DNA from: Lepidurus packardi | Taxonomy: Eukaryota > Arthropoda > Branchiopoda > Notostraca > Triopsidae | Length of the DNA: 64,000 nucleotides | Direction: 5' to 3' | Assembly: GCA_023053545.1 (NCBI GenBank) | Contig: JAKZAN010000001.1 | Location: 9,630,565 to 9,694,564 of the forward strand | Shown: positions 23,731 to 37,454 of the stretch, piece by piece | Numbering within the stretch: position 1 is the stretch's first letter | Layout: the number at the start of each line of letters is the position of its first letter | Position numbers and translations under genes: made by a program | The notes under the pieces: model-generated | The model's database searches: none | What the model saw: only the letters and a program-made list of their open reading frames with translations | What the model was told of the DNA's origin: nothing

Positions 23731-24878
23731 ATGAGTTTGCTTTCTAGGCTCATCCCTTGCGAAATTTTTCCGTATTTATACCCGTTGAAAATGCTCGGCA
23801 GAATACGTAACTCGGTAAGGGTGTTTAAGCAGTTTTTCGGGTTAAATCCGAAGATTCGTATATTGAACGAAATAAAAGAATCTGCAGGTTTTAATTCATC
23901 CACAGATGGTACCTCGGCTTTAAGTGCTTTAGAAATATCCATTGCACTCCAAAAGCTGATTTTAAGGTATCTCGTAATGTTCCCATAGGGACCTTTAATT
24001 TTCGCTATCTCTAATAGCCTAAAAGGGAAGTTTTTGTCCGAAGACGGACGAACAGTTAATTATGATGCCTTACGTCAGAGTGATGAGTACAAAACCTACG
24101 AAAGTGAAGTCCAGAAATTATGCTTCGTTAATCTTGATAACCTCTCGGAGAATGATCGCAAAGCTTTCTTCCTAAGTACAATACGTTTTCTTAGTTTTTT
24201 GGAACTAGGGAGTGATCTATAAACCTGACTCATGGAATCTTTTTCTCATTTTAGACATTTACAACGTTTTAACTATTCATGGATTGGTATCCAGCAATCC
24301 GTTGCCTGATTTGGTCACAGAAGTGGGTGAATTTTGGAGGTCCACTGCATACCAAATCGGAGAATACATCTACACCTTGGACGAAATTGAGCATGGAATC
24401 TTACGAGCCAATAAACCTCACCCCGCCAGCATTTTCCCCATTTTTGATCGTAACGATCCGCGGCTGAAATACTCCATGCAAGTTTTAGATGCCCGGATCC
24501 ATTTTGCCCTAAATTGTGGTGCCAAAGTACACACAGACTCATAATTTAGAAACACAACTAATTTTTATCTGTGTTGAACAGTCTTGCCCAGCCGTAAGGG
24601 TTTACTCGGCCGAAATTCTAGATAAAGCGTTGGATATGGCCGCGCGGAATTTTTGCTCCCAAGACGTCGAATTGGACGAAGCAAAACATAAAGTTCGATT
24701 GTCTCAGATATTTTCTTGGTATAAATCGGACTTTGGAGACTCGGAAACTGATTTGCTGCGCTTTGTCGCCCAGTTTCTGCCATCCGAGTCCAGTCAACTT
24801 CAAAACTGGTTAGCGGATGAGAAGATTCGCATTTCTGTCGAGTTTAAAGATTACGACTGGTCAATCAATAAGTTTTAG
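23731..24878 (+). CDS. DUF547 domain protein
   Basis: The DUF547 family is widespread and of unknown biochemical role. Exons are about 23731-23966, 24018-24174, 24255-24526 and 24584-24878. Family hallmarks are LQKLIL then LSEDGRTVNYDALRQSDEY, AFFLNIYNVLTIHGLV (restored across a splice junction), IGEYIYTLDEIEHGILRANK, LDARIHFALNCGAKSCPAV (across a splice junction), and a C-terminal LSQIFSWYKSDFG. The first intron is only 51 nt, a multiple of three, and contains an in-frame TAG at 23986, so splicing is needed. The start is uncertain: an ATG at 23731 is first in frame, and another at 23791 is possible. No N-terminal glutaredoxin or DEP domain, seen in some relatives, is evident here. Confidence 0.78.
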
Positions 24879-25056
24879 TTAAAAATTTCTGTTCAATTAA
24901 CGGAAAAATTAACAGCTATATCTCTTGAATACAATCTAAAGAATTTACAGTTAAAAACCAGGGCGACACTTTAACGTACGTGTAGCTTGCACTAAATGAC
25001 TTTATACGATTAGTGGGGAAGGTAGAAAGACTTAGTTTACTCGTAGTTTTCTAAGA

Positions 25057-26708
<1,652 letters not shown>

Positions 26709-27545
26709 GATTGTAGGATTTTGTTGGTCAAGTGCGGCTTCCGACAGAGGCAACTGACTAATGATGTAAATGACGCATGCATGGTTTATTTACTTACTCG
26801 TTAAACTTAAAATTATTGCAAAAAACTTTTAAAAAAAAGGTAGGAAAATATAATATACACAAACCGTCTCCAAAGTGACGTCAAAAAGCTGTTCGCCGTT
26901 TAAAAATTAGATCTGCCCGCCCCTCTGCATTGATTGGTTGTTTCGAATGAGAGGCCTTGCTATCCTTGTGGATGGATTGCTTACAATTTTTGAAAAAGAC
27001 GCGACATTGTGTTTGGCGTTTTCTTCAACGTTTTACGAGTTCAGTTTTTTGGTGTGTTTTCAATGTTAACTTTTATCTTTTTTTAAGTTGTCGTAGTGAA
27101 TCATTCCAGCCCTAGACAAGTTACAAGTATAGAGCCAGTTTCTGGCTTTTACGGAAGGTACTATTCTTCCACATAAAAAGACACGAAGTTTGTGGTTTGA
27201 CTTTTTATTTTTTTTTACGTTGACTTAGTGAACCATTCCAGCGAGCGACAGCAGATATACAACCAGTTTCGTTATAGCTTTTACGAAAGGTACAATTTCC
27301 CCAGTCAGTTTATATTTTCTTGTTTATCTGATTAAATTATCCGTGACTTTTTATTTGTCCTTTACGCACCATAAATGAAGGGCAAAAAGTATTAACCACT
27401 TTCACACACCCCAGAGGTAAATATAGCTATTTTCTAAAAGACTAGTTGTTATAATTGAAAGATCTCATGTTTCTTTTGTTTTATATACTAGAAAGCACGT
27501 ATTGGGGTAAATTCTTCAGGCCCAAGGTACCTTTCAGGGGGGAAA
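26709..27545. other. Divergent promoter region and 5' UTR exons
   Basis: Between HDHD5 (minus) and the next gene (plus). 27085-27303 holds two tandem, diverged copies of a segment of about 80 bp, each beginning near TAGTGAA(T/C)CATTCCAGC and ending in a donor-like (A/G)AAGGTAC. They could be duplicated non-coding first exons. A further untranslated segment lies just before the ATG at 27546. Confidence 0.4.
27092..27303 (+). repeat. Tandem duplication of a putative 5' non-coding exon
   Basis: Copy 1 (about 27098-27172) and copy 2 (about 27227-27302) share TAGTGAAxCATTCCAGC, an ACCAGTTTC/GCCAGTTTC block and CTTTTACGxAAGGTAC. Each starts with an initiator-like TCATTCC/CCATTCC and ends with a plausible splice donor. 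Confidence 0.5.
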
Positions 27546-29818
27546 ATGTCACTTGCAGTCCCAGCTCAAGCGGTAGAAGCTCTGGAGGACGTAAGGCTAA
27601 ACACAAATTGTAGCGTAAGTTTTCTAATCACAGGTTGTATGATTTTTAGGTAACGAGGACCACTAGCAACGATGCAACCGTCACATCGTTACGAGCCCTA
27701 ACTAGACGCCGAAGATCCCAATTTAAGCCTATTCGGCCCCCTCAGATGGCTGCTACATCTCGCTTACATATCGGAAATAATATGTTCTCGCCTGGCCGAC
27801 GACAAGGCCGGAGCCCTGGAGTTCCCCTGTGGTTCGAAGATGCAGTCGTAGGAGCCCCTAATTGTTCTTATAATTATCTAAGTAATACAAAATCGGAAGG
27901 TTTAAGCAAAATGTTCTCAAATTAATTTCCGTATTTCCTAGGGTTTACCCCGTCGGCTAAGCAAACTGGAGACAAGCCGGCCCCAAATCTTCTCAACGAG
28001 ACCCAAGACGTAACAGTAAGATTTCCGTGTCTGTATACGTTCTGAAATTTGTAAATAACAAAAAACTGTAGAGTGGAACTGTCAGTCCTTCCGATGTGAC
28101 CAATACGGAGAATTTAAAGCTAACCAATCGCAGGCGGTTTTCGATGTACAAGCCTATTCATCCTAGCTTAATGCAGAATGCAAATCTTGTCAACTACACC
28201 ACAGCAAAATCTCGACCAAAAGCATGCAATGAAAAGGCTGTACAACCCGCCATCACACTCGGAGAAAATTCGAGTAACCTTGGTAAGTAGATCCCATTCT
28301 TTCTTTTCTTTTGCCCGTTTTGCGCTTTCTGAAGTGAGAATTTGCTTCATCATTACTACCTTCTAAGCTCATCAGGACAACATTATTTATTTTAAGACCG
28401 TTTCTATCAAAATAGCCTCAGTGCGAAGTTTTCCGCTCTGATTTTTTAATCATTAGTCGACAATTATTATTATATTGATAACCATTTTTTAATTCGAAGT
28501 TTTTTTTAGTTTGCTGTTGAATGGAGCAAACAATCCAATTAACCCATTTAATTGTTGTATTCTTGACAATAATTCATCCTTGTCTTACTTTACAGGCAGG
28601 ATTTTATTTGGAACGGATGACTTCTACCAACCGAAGCAAAGAAGCACTCTTTTGTCCAAACCCAAACCCCACGATGCAGAGGAATCGATTCTGGAACCGA
28701 TTAGGATCACCGTGAGTAGCAATCTTCGCAAGCTACGCTTTGACGAGGAACCACGACAACGCGTTCCTGCACAAACCCCGGCCTTCACCAGCACTACCAA
28801 TGGGGTCCGTTCCAAAATTCCTAAAGTCGGTGCCAGCAAGTCCGTCATGACTTCCAATATTATCGTTTCCAAAATCCCCGTCAGAAAGCCCATTAAACCA
28901 ACAGCCATACGACTCCCCGTTAACTCTAAGCTTCAACGCATGCGCGATTATGCCAACAAGCAGAAAGCTTCATCTAAATCTAATGTACGTGAAACACCGG
29001 AGATGGCGGCTCCCATACAACGCAAACCAACTCATTCCACAATGGAAATTCAACCAATAGTCCAAAGAAACGTTTTAGCGGGTCTGGCCGAGGAAGATAA
29101 AAAGGAACCGGAAGTCATAATGTCCCAATCTTCAACTACCCAAACATCTCCAATTGCATTTCCCACCTTAACTAACGCTCGGCCTTTCCGAGGGATTGAT
29201 TTTGGCACTCAGACCACGCCCAGTCTGGGAGTTACAGTTTCTGTCGTCCCGACGTCTGCTTCCGATGAAACCAATCCTGCTAACAACGTAAAACACACGT
29301 CAAAAATGACGTTGTTTACGGAACATCAAGAGACGTCGACTTTGGAATGGAATTCTCAACTACCGGAAGTGGCATTGACGCCCCAAATTGAGTCGACCTA
29401 TCAGATATGTCGAGCAATGAAGAAGCTGTCTTGCACGCCAGAGAGCCCAGGACTTCTTCACGCTGGTGAAGATACACCCACTCGTACGTTAAATCAAGAT
29501 TTTACCGTGCCATTGTCTCCTACGTTGGAGGACACATTAACCTTTTACCCGGCTGAACCAAGTTTGGATGATCTTTTCAATCGAGCCCAGGCTGTAGTCA
29601 CGCCCTCGCATCGTATAACGGCGAATCAGAAGAGGAATGACTTTTCGGAATCCAATGCTGCTCATTTAATGTATATGAGTCATAAGGAAAGATCTTGTTA
29701 TTTGCGGACGCCTCAACACAATCGTACTCTAGCTGTGACCACGCCCACTGCTGGAAATATCAATTCGCAGCATTTGCTAGAGCAAATTTCCTTACTATAC
29801 AATGAAGGTGATAAGTAA
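27546..29818 (+). CDS. Unrecognised, mostly disordered protein, about 600 aa
   Basis: Five exons join in phase: 27546-27588, 27650-27899, 27942-28015, 28072-28282 and 28596-29818. The product begins MSLAVPAQAVEALEDV. It is rich in Ser, Thr, Pro, Lys and Arg with little predicted fold, and the last exon alone encodes about 408 aa. Short motifs that look conserved include GRILFGTDDFYQPKQRSTLL, IRITVSSNLRKLRF, KIPVRKPIKPTAIRLPVNSK and a C-terminal QHLLEQISLLYNEGDK. Several S/TP and basic patches are reminiscent of mitotic or microtubule-associated regulators, but I do not recognise a family and make no functional claim. Its 3' end (from about 29541) is duplicated downstream in broken form. Confidence 0.7.
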
Positions 29819-30176
29819 AGTTTATGTATGAAATTGTGAACAGTTTTGGTATTTTATGCAAGGGAATTGCGGAAGTGATTTTTTTTTTGTTTAGTTACAA
29901 AAGTGTTCTATAAGCTTAGCAAACTCGAAATAGCCGCATAATTACAGAAGTTCTAGCTCAGCATGACTTTGGGCTTTCTCTTAACCGGTTAGGTGACTTT
30001 CTGGGGCGTGGACGATGTGGAATCTTGATAAGGTACTAGACCGTGAACCAAACTGAAACACTGTAGGATAGGTTATCATTTGGCTGCTGAGCGTTTCAGA
30101 TAAACGTTCTAGTTTCGAACTATGCGAAGATTTGGGCTCAGTTTGGTAGTCATTAACGTTCCATGTATTGCAAGTT

Positions 30177-30211
30177 ATGGACGTGATTTCGTGCCATAAT
30201 TGTGGGGCCAG
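30177..30211 (+). other. Alternative AOX1 first exon (duplicate copy)
   Basis: Encodes MDVISCHNCGA plus a split Arg codon, followed by GGTAAGAAATAAA, the same as the exon at 31034-31068 apart from one silent base. It lies in the upstream unit of the tandem duplication and could splice to the exon at 31308. Confidence 0.55.
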
Positions 30212-30420
30212 GTAAGAAATAAATACAAAATGAGCTTAAACGACGAGTATGTATCAGTATAGTTTAGAAAATGTTCTGGATGTTCTGTTCTGGATGAAAT
30301 GTTCTGTTCTGGATGAAAATGTTCTAAATATTTTTGGTTGTGCAAATGATGATAGGCTGTCTGATGAAGATTAAAAAAAACGAAAGTTCGCACGATCACA
30401 GTCCTTTCCGTAGAGTTGTT

Positions 30421-30703
30421 AACTTTTTTCCCGGCTGAACCAAGTTTGGATGATCGTTTCAATCGAGCCCAGGCTGTAGTCACGCCCTCGTATCGTATGA
30501 CGGTGAATCAGAAGAGGAATGACTTTTCGGAATCCAATGCTGCTCATTTAATGTATATGAGTCATAAGTAAAGATCTTATTATTTGCGGACGCCTCAAAA
30601 CAATCGTACTCTAGCTGTGGCCACGCGCCACTGCTGGAAATATTAATTCGCAGCATTTGCTAGAGCAGATTTCCTTACTATACAATGAAGGTGATAAGTA
30701 AAT
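30421..30703 (+). pseudogene. Truncated duplicate of the upstream gene's 3' coding end
   Basis: Copies the region from about 29541 to 29818. One G-to-T change turns the HKERS segment into HK-stop near 30570, and a small insertion near 30627 shifts the frame. No promoter or upstream exon comes with it. Confidence 0.85.
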
Positions 30704-31033
30704 TTTTATGTATGAAATTGTGAAAAGTTTTGGTATTTTATGCAAGGGTGTTACAAAAGTGTTCTATTAAGCTTAGCAAACTCAAAATAGCCGCATAATT
30801 ACAGAAGTTCTAGCTCAGCATGACTTTCGGCTTTCTCGTAACCGGTTAGGTGACTTTCTGGGGATTGGACGACGTCGAACCTTGATAAGGTACTAGACCG
30901 TGAACCAAACTGAAACACTGTAGGATAGGTTATCATTTGGCTGCTGAGCGTTTCAGATAAACATTCTAGTTTCGAACTATGCGAAGAATTGGGCTCAGTT
31001 TGGTAGTCATTAACGTTCCATGTATTGCAAGTT

Positions 31034-34000
31034 ATGGACGTGATTTCCTGCCATAATTGTGGGGCCAGGTAAGAAATAAATACAAAATAAGCTTAAACGA
31101 CGAGTATGTGTCAGTATACTTTGGAAAATGTTCTGGATATTTAGGTTCAATATTTGTTTTAAGTAAGCTAAATATTTTCGGTTGTGCAAATGATGATGGG
31201 CTGTCTGGTGAAGATAAAAAAAAAAACGAAAGTTCGCACGATCAGTCCTTTCCGTAGAGTTGTTTAGTTTTTGTATTATTACCATTTATGATTGTTGTTT
31301 TAAATAGGCTTGCACCTGGTTTACACGAGAAAAGCAGAAGTGGAGTTTACGGGGGAAGATGTGGGAACTGTCAAGCGATTGTCAAATTCAAAATGCAGAA
31401 TATGCCTGCTGATTATGTCTTCTTCACCATTAATGGCAAAAGCTACAAAGGTTAAAATATTTCTACATTGCTGATAGTCACGGATTGTATTCATAACTTG
31501 GGGATGTTTTCGTAGTGGACAGCAGTACGGTGAGCCCTTATACAACCGTACTTGATTTTATTCGCAGTACTGCCAATTTAACCGGGACCAAATTTATGTG
31601 CTACGAAGGCGGGTGCGGCGCATGTGTAGTGAGTGTTACTTCGACGGACCCTGCAACAGGGGCCAAGATTGTTAAGCCGATTAATTCCGTAAGCATTATC
31701 TTATCGCAGAATACAAGAATAACAATGGTTTGCGTTATAGTGCCTGGCTCCCGTTCTCAAGTGCCACGGATGGGAGATTACGACGGTGGAAGGACTCGGA
31801 TCAGCTGCGTCGGGTTATCATCCCTTGCAATCGACTCTAGCGGCCAAAAATGGAACCCAATGCGGAGTTTGCTCTCCGGGGTTTGTAATGTCCGCGCATA
31901 GCTTGATCTCCAAAAGCGGCACTATTACGGCTCAGGACGTAGAGGATCAATTCGAAGGCAATTTGTGCCGTTGCACCGGGTACCGGCCCATACTGGAAGC
32001 GTTCAGAACGTTCACCACTGATGCGAAACAGCCTTGCCAAGACATCGAGGTTTGTTTTATTTTTCTTTCTTGGAAATTGAACGTAATTTATTTTTATTCA
32101 GGATATGAAGAGCAAAGTATGCCCTAATACTGGGACCAAATGCACTGGCCGCTGCGCTGGTCATAATCTAGAGCGTCATCGCAAGCAAATAAGCGGCGAT
32201 TGCGTTGGGAATGTGAGCGAAGATGAAGATGATAACCAAGAGTTCAGTCTTCGAAAGACTCGTTCGGGTTTCTTAATGTTACAAGGCGTTAACTGGTACA
32301 GGCCATCGAGTTTGCCTGAACTGTTTTCCGTTTTCGGTACTCTAGGCACTGCCACCTACCGTTTGGTTGCCGGAAATACTGCGTCTGGTAACTTGCACGT
32401 TTTCCCTTCGTGTTCGGATTTTTAAAAGTCGGTATTGCTTTTAGCCGTTTATAAGAGTGACGGACCCTACGATAATATGATCGACATCAATCAAGTACCA
32501 GAACTTTTCCAGCGATTCTTGGCGCCTTTGAAAGTAGGTGGAGCCATGACTATTGCGCAAGTGATTGAGTATTTGCAATTGGCGGATAAATTGGCGTATC
32601 CTTATATCGACGAAGTAGTGAAGCACCTGAAGAAAATTGCTGGTGCCCCTGTCCGAAATGTATTACACATATTCTTTTAATCACTTCATATGTTAAAAAT
32701 AGTTCAAACTCATTTTTTGTTTAGGCTGCGTCCATAGGAGGGAGTTTAATGTTGAAACATATGCACCGAGATTTCGTGTCAGATGTTTTCACCGTTTTAG
32801 AAGGAATGGGAGCTACCTTGGATATTGGTACTTGTTATTCACTCCTGTTACTTTAAGTTCTTAGAATTTCTAAATAAATCTTGTTATTAGCTGACCAAGC
32901 CAGTTCGATAAAGTCGTATACGCCCTTGGATTTCCTGACCTTGGATATGCAAAAACAGGTTATTGTGAGCATTTCTTTCCCAGTACGTACTTCCGCTTAT
33001 AAAGCTCGCACTTTCAAGGTACTTTATTTTAATTCCCGCTGTTTTCAAGTTAATTATGGAATTTTTTTGGCTTAGATCCTTCCACGTGGTGCCAATGCTC
33101 ATGCCTATGTTAACGCAACATTTTTAATTCAAGTAGACAGTAATTTCACGGTACTGAGCAAGCCCAATATCGTATATGGTGGCATAAGCGACGATTTTGT
33201 ACACGCCACGCAAACCGAAACCTATTTAACGGGCAAAGTCTTGACAAATGAAACTGTTTTGCAAACTGCGTTAACTACTTTAGCTTCCGAAGTCAATCCA
33301 ACACCCCGCCCCCTTGATGCCGACCCTCGGTATCGTTTAAGTTTGGCTCAAGGACTTCTTTACAAGGTAAAAAGCCGTATTACTTCCTTTTGGTTAAATT
33401 TTGCTTTTGGTTAAATTTTGGTCTTTTGGCACGTGTGTATATATGTATTTATATTTTATTTGACAGTTTATCTTGGGGAATGTTAACGTCGCTAGTGCTC
33501 GTATTAAAAGCGGTGGGTATGATTTGGTACGTGGAGTAACTTCGGCTACCCAAACGTTCGTTTACGACGATAGCAAGGCCCCTCTTTACGAGCCAATCCC
33601 CAAGATCGAAGCTGAAGTCCAGTGCTCAGGTTAGGATGTGAATAAATCTTAGAATTATTTTAATGCGGACTTGTTTATAGGCGAAGCGAAGTTCATTTTT
33701 GACACGGCAGCCGCTGCAGGAGAGTTAACCGCGGCTGTATTGACCAGCACTGCAGTGAACGCAACGATTAGTAGCATTGATGCTTCTGCAGCTTTAGTAC
33801 GTTTAACACAGATTAGAAACATTGATATGTAAGGAAAATAAATGTTAACTAATTTTCGCTTTGGTTCCAGGCTGTTCCTGGAGTTAGTGGATTCTTTTCC
33901 GCTAAAGATATTCCTGGCCGTAATGCTTTTGCTGCACCAGAAGACGCTCCAGATTTTGTGGAGATCGAAGAAGTATTTGCTAGTTCCAAGGTTCTATACT

Positions 34001-36809
34001 ACGGCCAACCAATAGGCGTGGTCGTGGCCGAGAACTGGTCCGCCGCCCAAGAAGCGCTAGCATTGGTCAAAGTCACCTACGCCAACGCTCAAACCCCAGT
34101 TATTACCATCCAAGACGCCATGAAAGACCCCAATCGGGTAAAGAAAGTTTCGCTTTTCAACCGACCTCGTGGCAAAAAACAAGTGGTGCATATCCCCCAA
34201 AACCATTCGGGTGAGTGTCCCAGCGACCTTTTACCGTTATCTACTGCAGTTTTATTTTACGTCTCAATTTCTACCGCTTTTACTTTCCATATTTTAAGTC
34301 CGAAAAACAGGAGCAACTACTGACATTAGCGGAGAGTTTGAAATCGGCTACCAATACCACTTTCATATGGAGACCCAAATTACAGTCTGCGAACCCATCG
34401 AGGATGGTTTGGTGGTGCATTGTTCCACACAGAACATTGACGGGATCCAAAACGTTTTGTCGCAGTTATTGAAGGTTCCTCGGAACAAGTAAATTTCAGT
34501 GTTCTCAGATTATTCATGCTTAAGGCCCATGATATCTTGAAATTCAAAGGGTTTAATTTGAATTTGTTCATGTTTTGGCAGGATTAACATCACGGTGCGA
34601 CGATTAGGCGGTGGTTACGGCGGGAAAATCTCGCGTGCTGGTTTGCCTGCAGCTATTTGCGCGTTGGCTGCGCACAAACTCAATTTGCCCGTTCGCTTGC
34701 GACTGTCGCTGGAAGAGAACATGCAAATGATTGGCGGACGATTGCCCATTTACTTAAAGTACCAAGCAGCCGTTGACGATGCCGGCAAACTGCAGACGGT
34801 TCAACTTGACCTTTACAGCGATCTCGGCTGCTCTTTCAACGAAGATACATCCGGATTTGCAGTGTACATGCCCACGTTGGTCTACCAGCCTGCTCAATGG
34901 GTACTTAACGGGTACGGGGTTCGTACCGACCTGCCCTCCAACACTTATTGCCGTTCCCCAGGTAATACTATCAGAATTCTGTTACTGGAAACTAAATGTT
35001 AAAGATATTTTCAAAAAGGAACAATGGAAGGTATTGCGATTATTGAACATGTGATGGATCACGCTGCTAAAGGTACGGGTCGAGACCCACTTGAATTCCG
35101 GTTGCTCAATCTGAAGCCACAAACGCAAGCTGGGCGAGCTGGAGACCCCTTGTTGGATATCATAGCCCAATTACGAATTTCCTCAAGCTATAATGAGCGG
35201 AAGCTGCAAATTGACGCGTTTAACCAAGTATAATTGCGGATCTTAAAAAAATTTAAAAGTCTCACAATTCTCTTTTCAGGCTAATCGTTGGAAAAAGCAC
35301 GGAATGTCTATGATTCCGATGATCTTCCCCTTGGGTTACGGAGGCAATTTGACAAACTGTACCGTTTCGATCTTCCACAATGGTGGTGCAGTAGCGGTAT
35401 CCCATGGAGCCATTGAAATGGGACAAGGCACCAACACAAAAGTTCAGTTCTTTTCTTAGCGAAAGAAAGAGATTAATTCATTTGAAATTTAAATTTGATT
35501 TATATTGGCAGGTGGCCCAAACAGTGGCTTACGCGTTAGGATTAGATCTAAGTATGGTGCTGGTTAAACCCACGGATGCGATGACTGCACCTAATAGCAG
35601 TGTGACTGGCGGCAGCTTGACTGGCGAATATAATTGCTATGTAAGATTAATTTCCTTTGAAAAGAAACTTTAGGAGACGGACTGAAAAATTGTCTCTAAT
35701 TTAATAGTCAGCTTTAATGTGCTGCAACGACTTAAAAGCTCGCATGCAACCAATCAAAGACCAAATGGGCGGGAATCCTGCGTGGGCGGATTTAGTGGAA
35801 GAATGTTACCGTAAGAATATTGATTTAACCGGCCGCCATTAGTAAGCTAATTCAGTTATAGGCTTTATTTAAAAACGTAATTTGCATTTCATTTCTTTTT
35901 TAAAGTGGAGCAGCTACGGATGGCTTGATTGATTACTTGATTTACGGGGCAGTAGTCACCGAAGTTGAAATGGATGTATTGACCGGCGAAAGACAAGTAA
36001 TATACGAGAGATACAAAACAAGATTGCTAATGTAGTTGAATTACTTTAGATCCTTCGAGTTGACATTTTGGAAGACGTCGGGCAATCCTTGAGCCCTCTT
36101 GTGGATGTTGGACAAGTTGAAGGTGGTTTTATTATGGGTTTGGGGTTGTGGCTTACCGAACGAATGGTTTATGACCCCGTAACTGGACAACGATTGGTTA
36201 TTAACACTTGGGTAATTTCTTTTGACTTTTGAAACTTTTATTAACTTTTATGATTTCGTTGGTGTCAACTGTATAGGATTATAAACCACCGTCAGTCAAA
36301 GATATTCCAATTGACTTCCGAGTGAGTTTCATGACGAATGCTGTCAACCCACACGGTGTTTTGGGCTCTAAAGGTGTTTTTTTTTTTATTATTTTTGAAT
36401 GTCAATTATGCTAATTGCGAATCTATCCGTATAGCAACTGGCGAACCTTCCGTCCTGATGTCATTTTCTGTGCTTCTTGCCTTACGCCAAGCGTTAGATT
36501 CCGCGCGAGCTGATGCCGGAATTGTGGATTGGTACCTTCTGAGTAAGATTTTACAGCTTTCCAGTGTCTATTTTTATTCATATTCAACAAGAAAATTGCA
36601 TTGGCGCATACTCGTTGTATTTTCTGTTTTCTTTTCGTTACTCGTAAGAAATGACTGAATTAATTTGTGTCGGTGATTGCTGATTGATTTTTTTTTTGCG
36701 TTTCCTAAAGATGGCCCTGGTACGGTTGATAAATGTCAAATGGTGGCTGGAATCAAAGCGGAGCAGATGGTGTTTGCGGAAAAGCGACGACGCACGTTTG
36801 TCATCTGAA
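31034..36809 (+). CDS. Aldehyde oxidase 1 (insect-type molybdo-flavoenzyme), intact
   Basis: Xanthine oxidase family enzyme oxidising aldehydes or N-heterocycles with molybdopterin, two [2Fe-2S] clusters and FAD. Early exons are 31034-31068, 31308-31450, 31516-31688, 31741-32049, 32102-32387 and 32445 onward; the stop is at 36807-36809. Domains in order: plant-type ferredoxin ([18 protein letters not shown]), second Fe-S domain (GTQCGVCSPGFVMSAH, then [16 protein letters not shown]), FAD domain (YRLVAGNTAS; GGSLMLKHMHRDF), then two Mo-binding domains (RRLGGGYGGKISRAGLPAAI; NTYCRSPG joined to GTMEGIAIIEHVMDH; HGAIEMGQGTNTK). The catalytic glutamate lies in ATGEPSVLMSF. CRSPG in place of the xanthine dehydrogenase FRGFG favours aldehyde oxidase. 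The open frame extends upstream of the ferredoxin domain, adding a CxxC...CxxC segment; internal ATGs at 31393 and 31402 would give a conventional start. Confidence 0.88.
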
Positions 36810-37454
36810 CGTACAGAAGGTCGTGCCAATTTATTTGGGTTTATTATGTAGCAACAAAAACCGGTTGATCCTGCGGTCAAAGTAGTTTGGATTTGGCGTG
36901 CTTTTCTGAACAGAAAATGGTCTTAGTGCAATATTTTTTTAACATTAAAAAAATTTATTGGGTAGTATGGATATAATGTCGGATTAGTTCCTTTGTTGTG
37001 AAATCAATACTTTTCGATGAATTAGTACTACTACTGATACTCCTTTTATCTGTCGTGAAATCTTTGAATTGTGATTTTTCTTATTAAGTTGGTTCTTATA
37101 TCTGCCAAAAAAAGCTACACGTGTATTTCATATGATTGCCAAATCAAATTATAACAATTACAGTATATCGTTCGATGTTAAAGGTTGACCAATAGCAAGT
37201 TACGTTGTTTAAAAAGTTTGATGGTCAACAGCTTCATTTTTAATTATGCGTAGAGATTACTTATTAAGGCTTATATAATAGGCTAATGATTTAAATATCT
37301 ATCATCTCTTTCGCAATCTTATCGCATATCACGCTATGTTCTAATTCAGTCTTTTGGAAACTTGAGCTGGAAACTCTGAAACTCTTCGGAATCTTGAGCT
37401 GTCTGTTTTGATAACACCTGGAGTGGTATAAACAAACCCAGTTTGTTATTAACC
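36810..37454. other. Intergenic between AOX1 and AOX pseudogene A
   Basis: AT-rich AOX1 3' flank. No gene recognised; the last part presumably held the promoter of the duplicated copy. Confidence 0.45.

Larger units (their letters stand above)
29541..31270 (+). repeat. Tandem duplication, two units of about 860-880 bp
   Basis: 29541-30420 and 30421-31270 are near-identical in order and sequence. Each unit carries the last approximately 280 bp of the upstream gene, its 3' flank, an AOX-type first coding exon (ATG at 30177 and 31034, 857 bp apart) and the start of the following intron. The junction is at TTAACTTTTTTCCCGGCTGAAC near 30420. Confidence 0.85.

Noticed and set aside
23986-23988. 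In-frame TAG in the DUF547 gene as a sign of a pseudogene
   Set aside because: It lies inside a 51-nt GT...AG intron whose removal gives the family-typical LQKLIL...LSEDGRTVNY sequence.
26709-26753. Non-ATG extension of HDHD5 (PLSEAALDQQNPTI)
   Set aside because: It needs a TTG start; the ATG at 26708 is simpler.
31034-36809. Xanthine dehydrogenase instead of aldehyde oxidase
   Set aside because: The substrate-site motif reads CRSPG/CRAPG rather than FRGFG in both intact genes. The split is not absolute, so a tree would be decisive.
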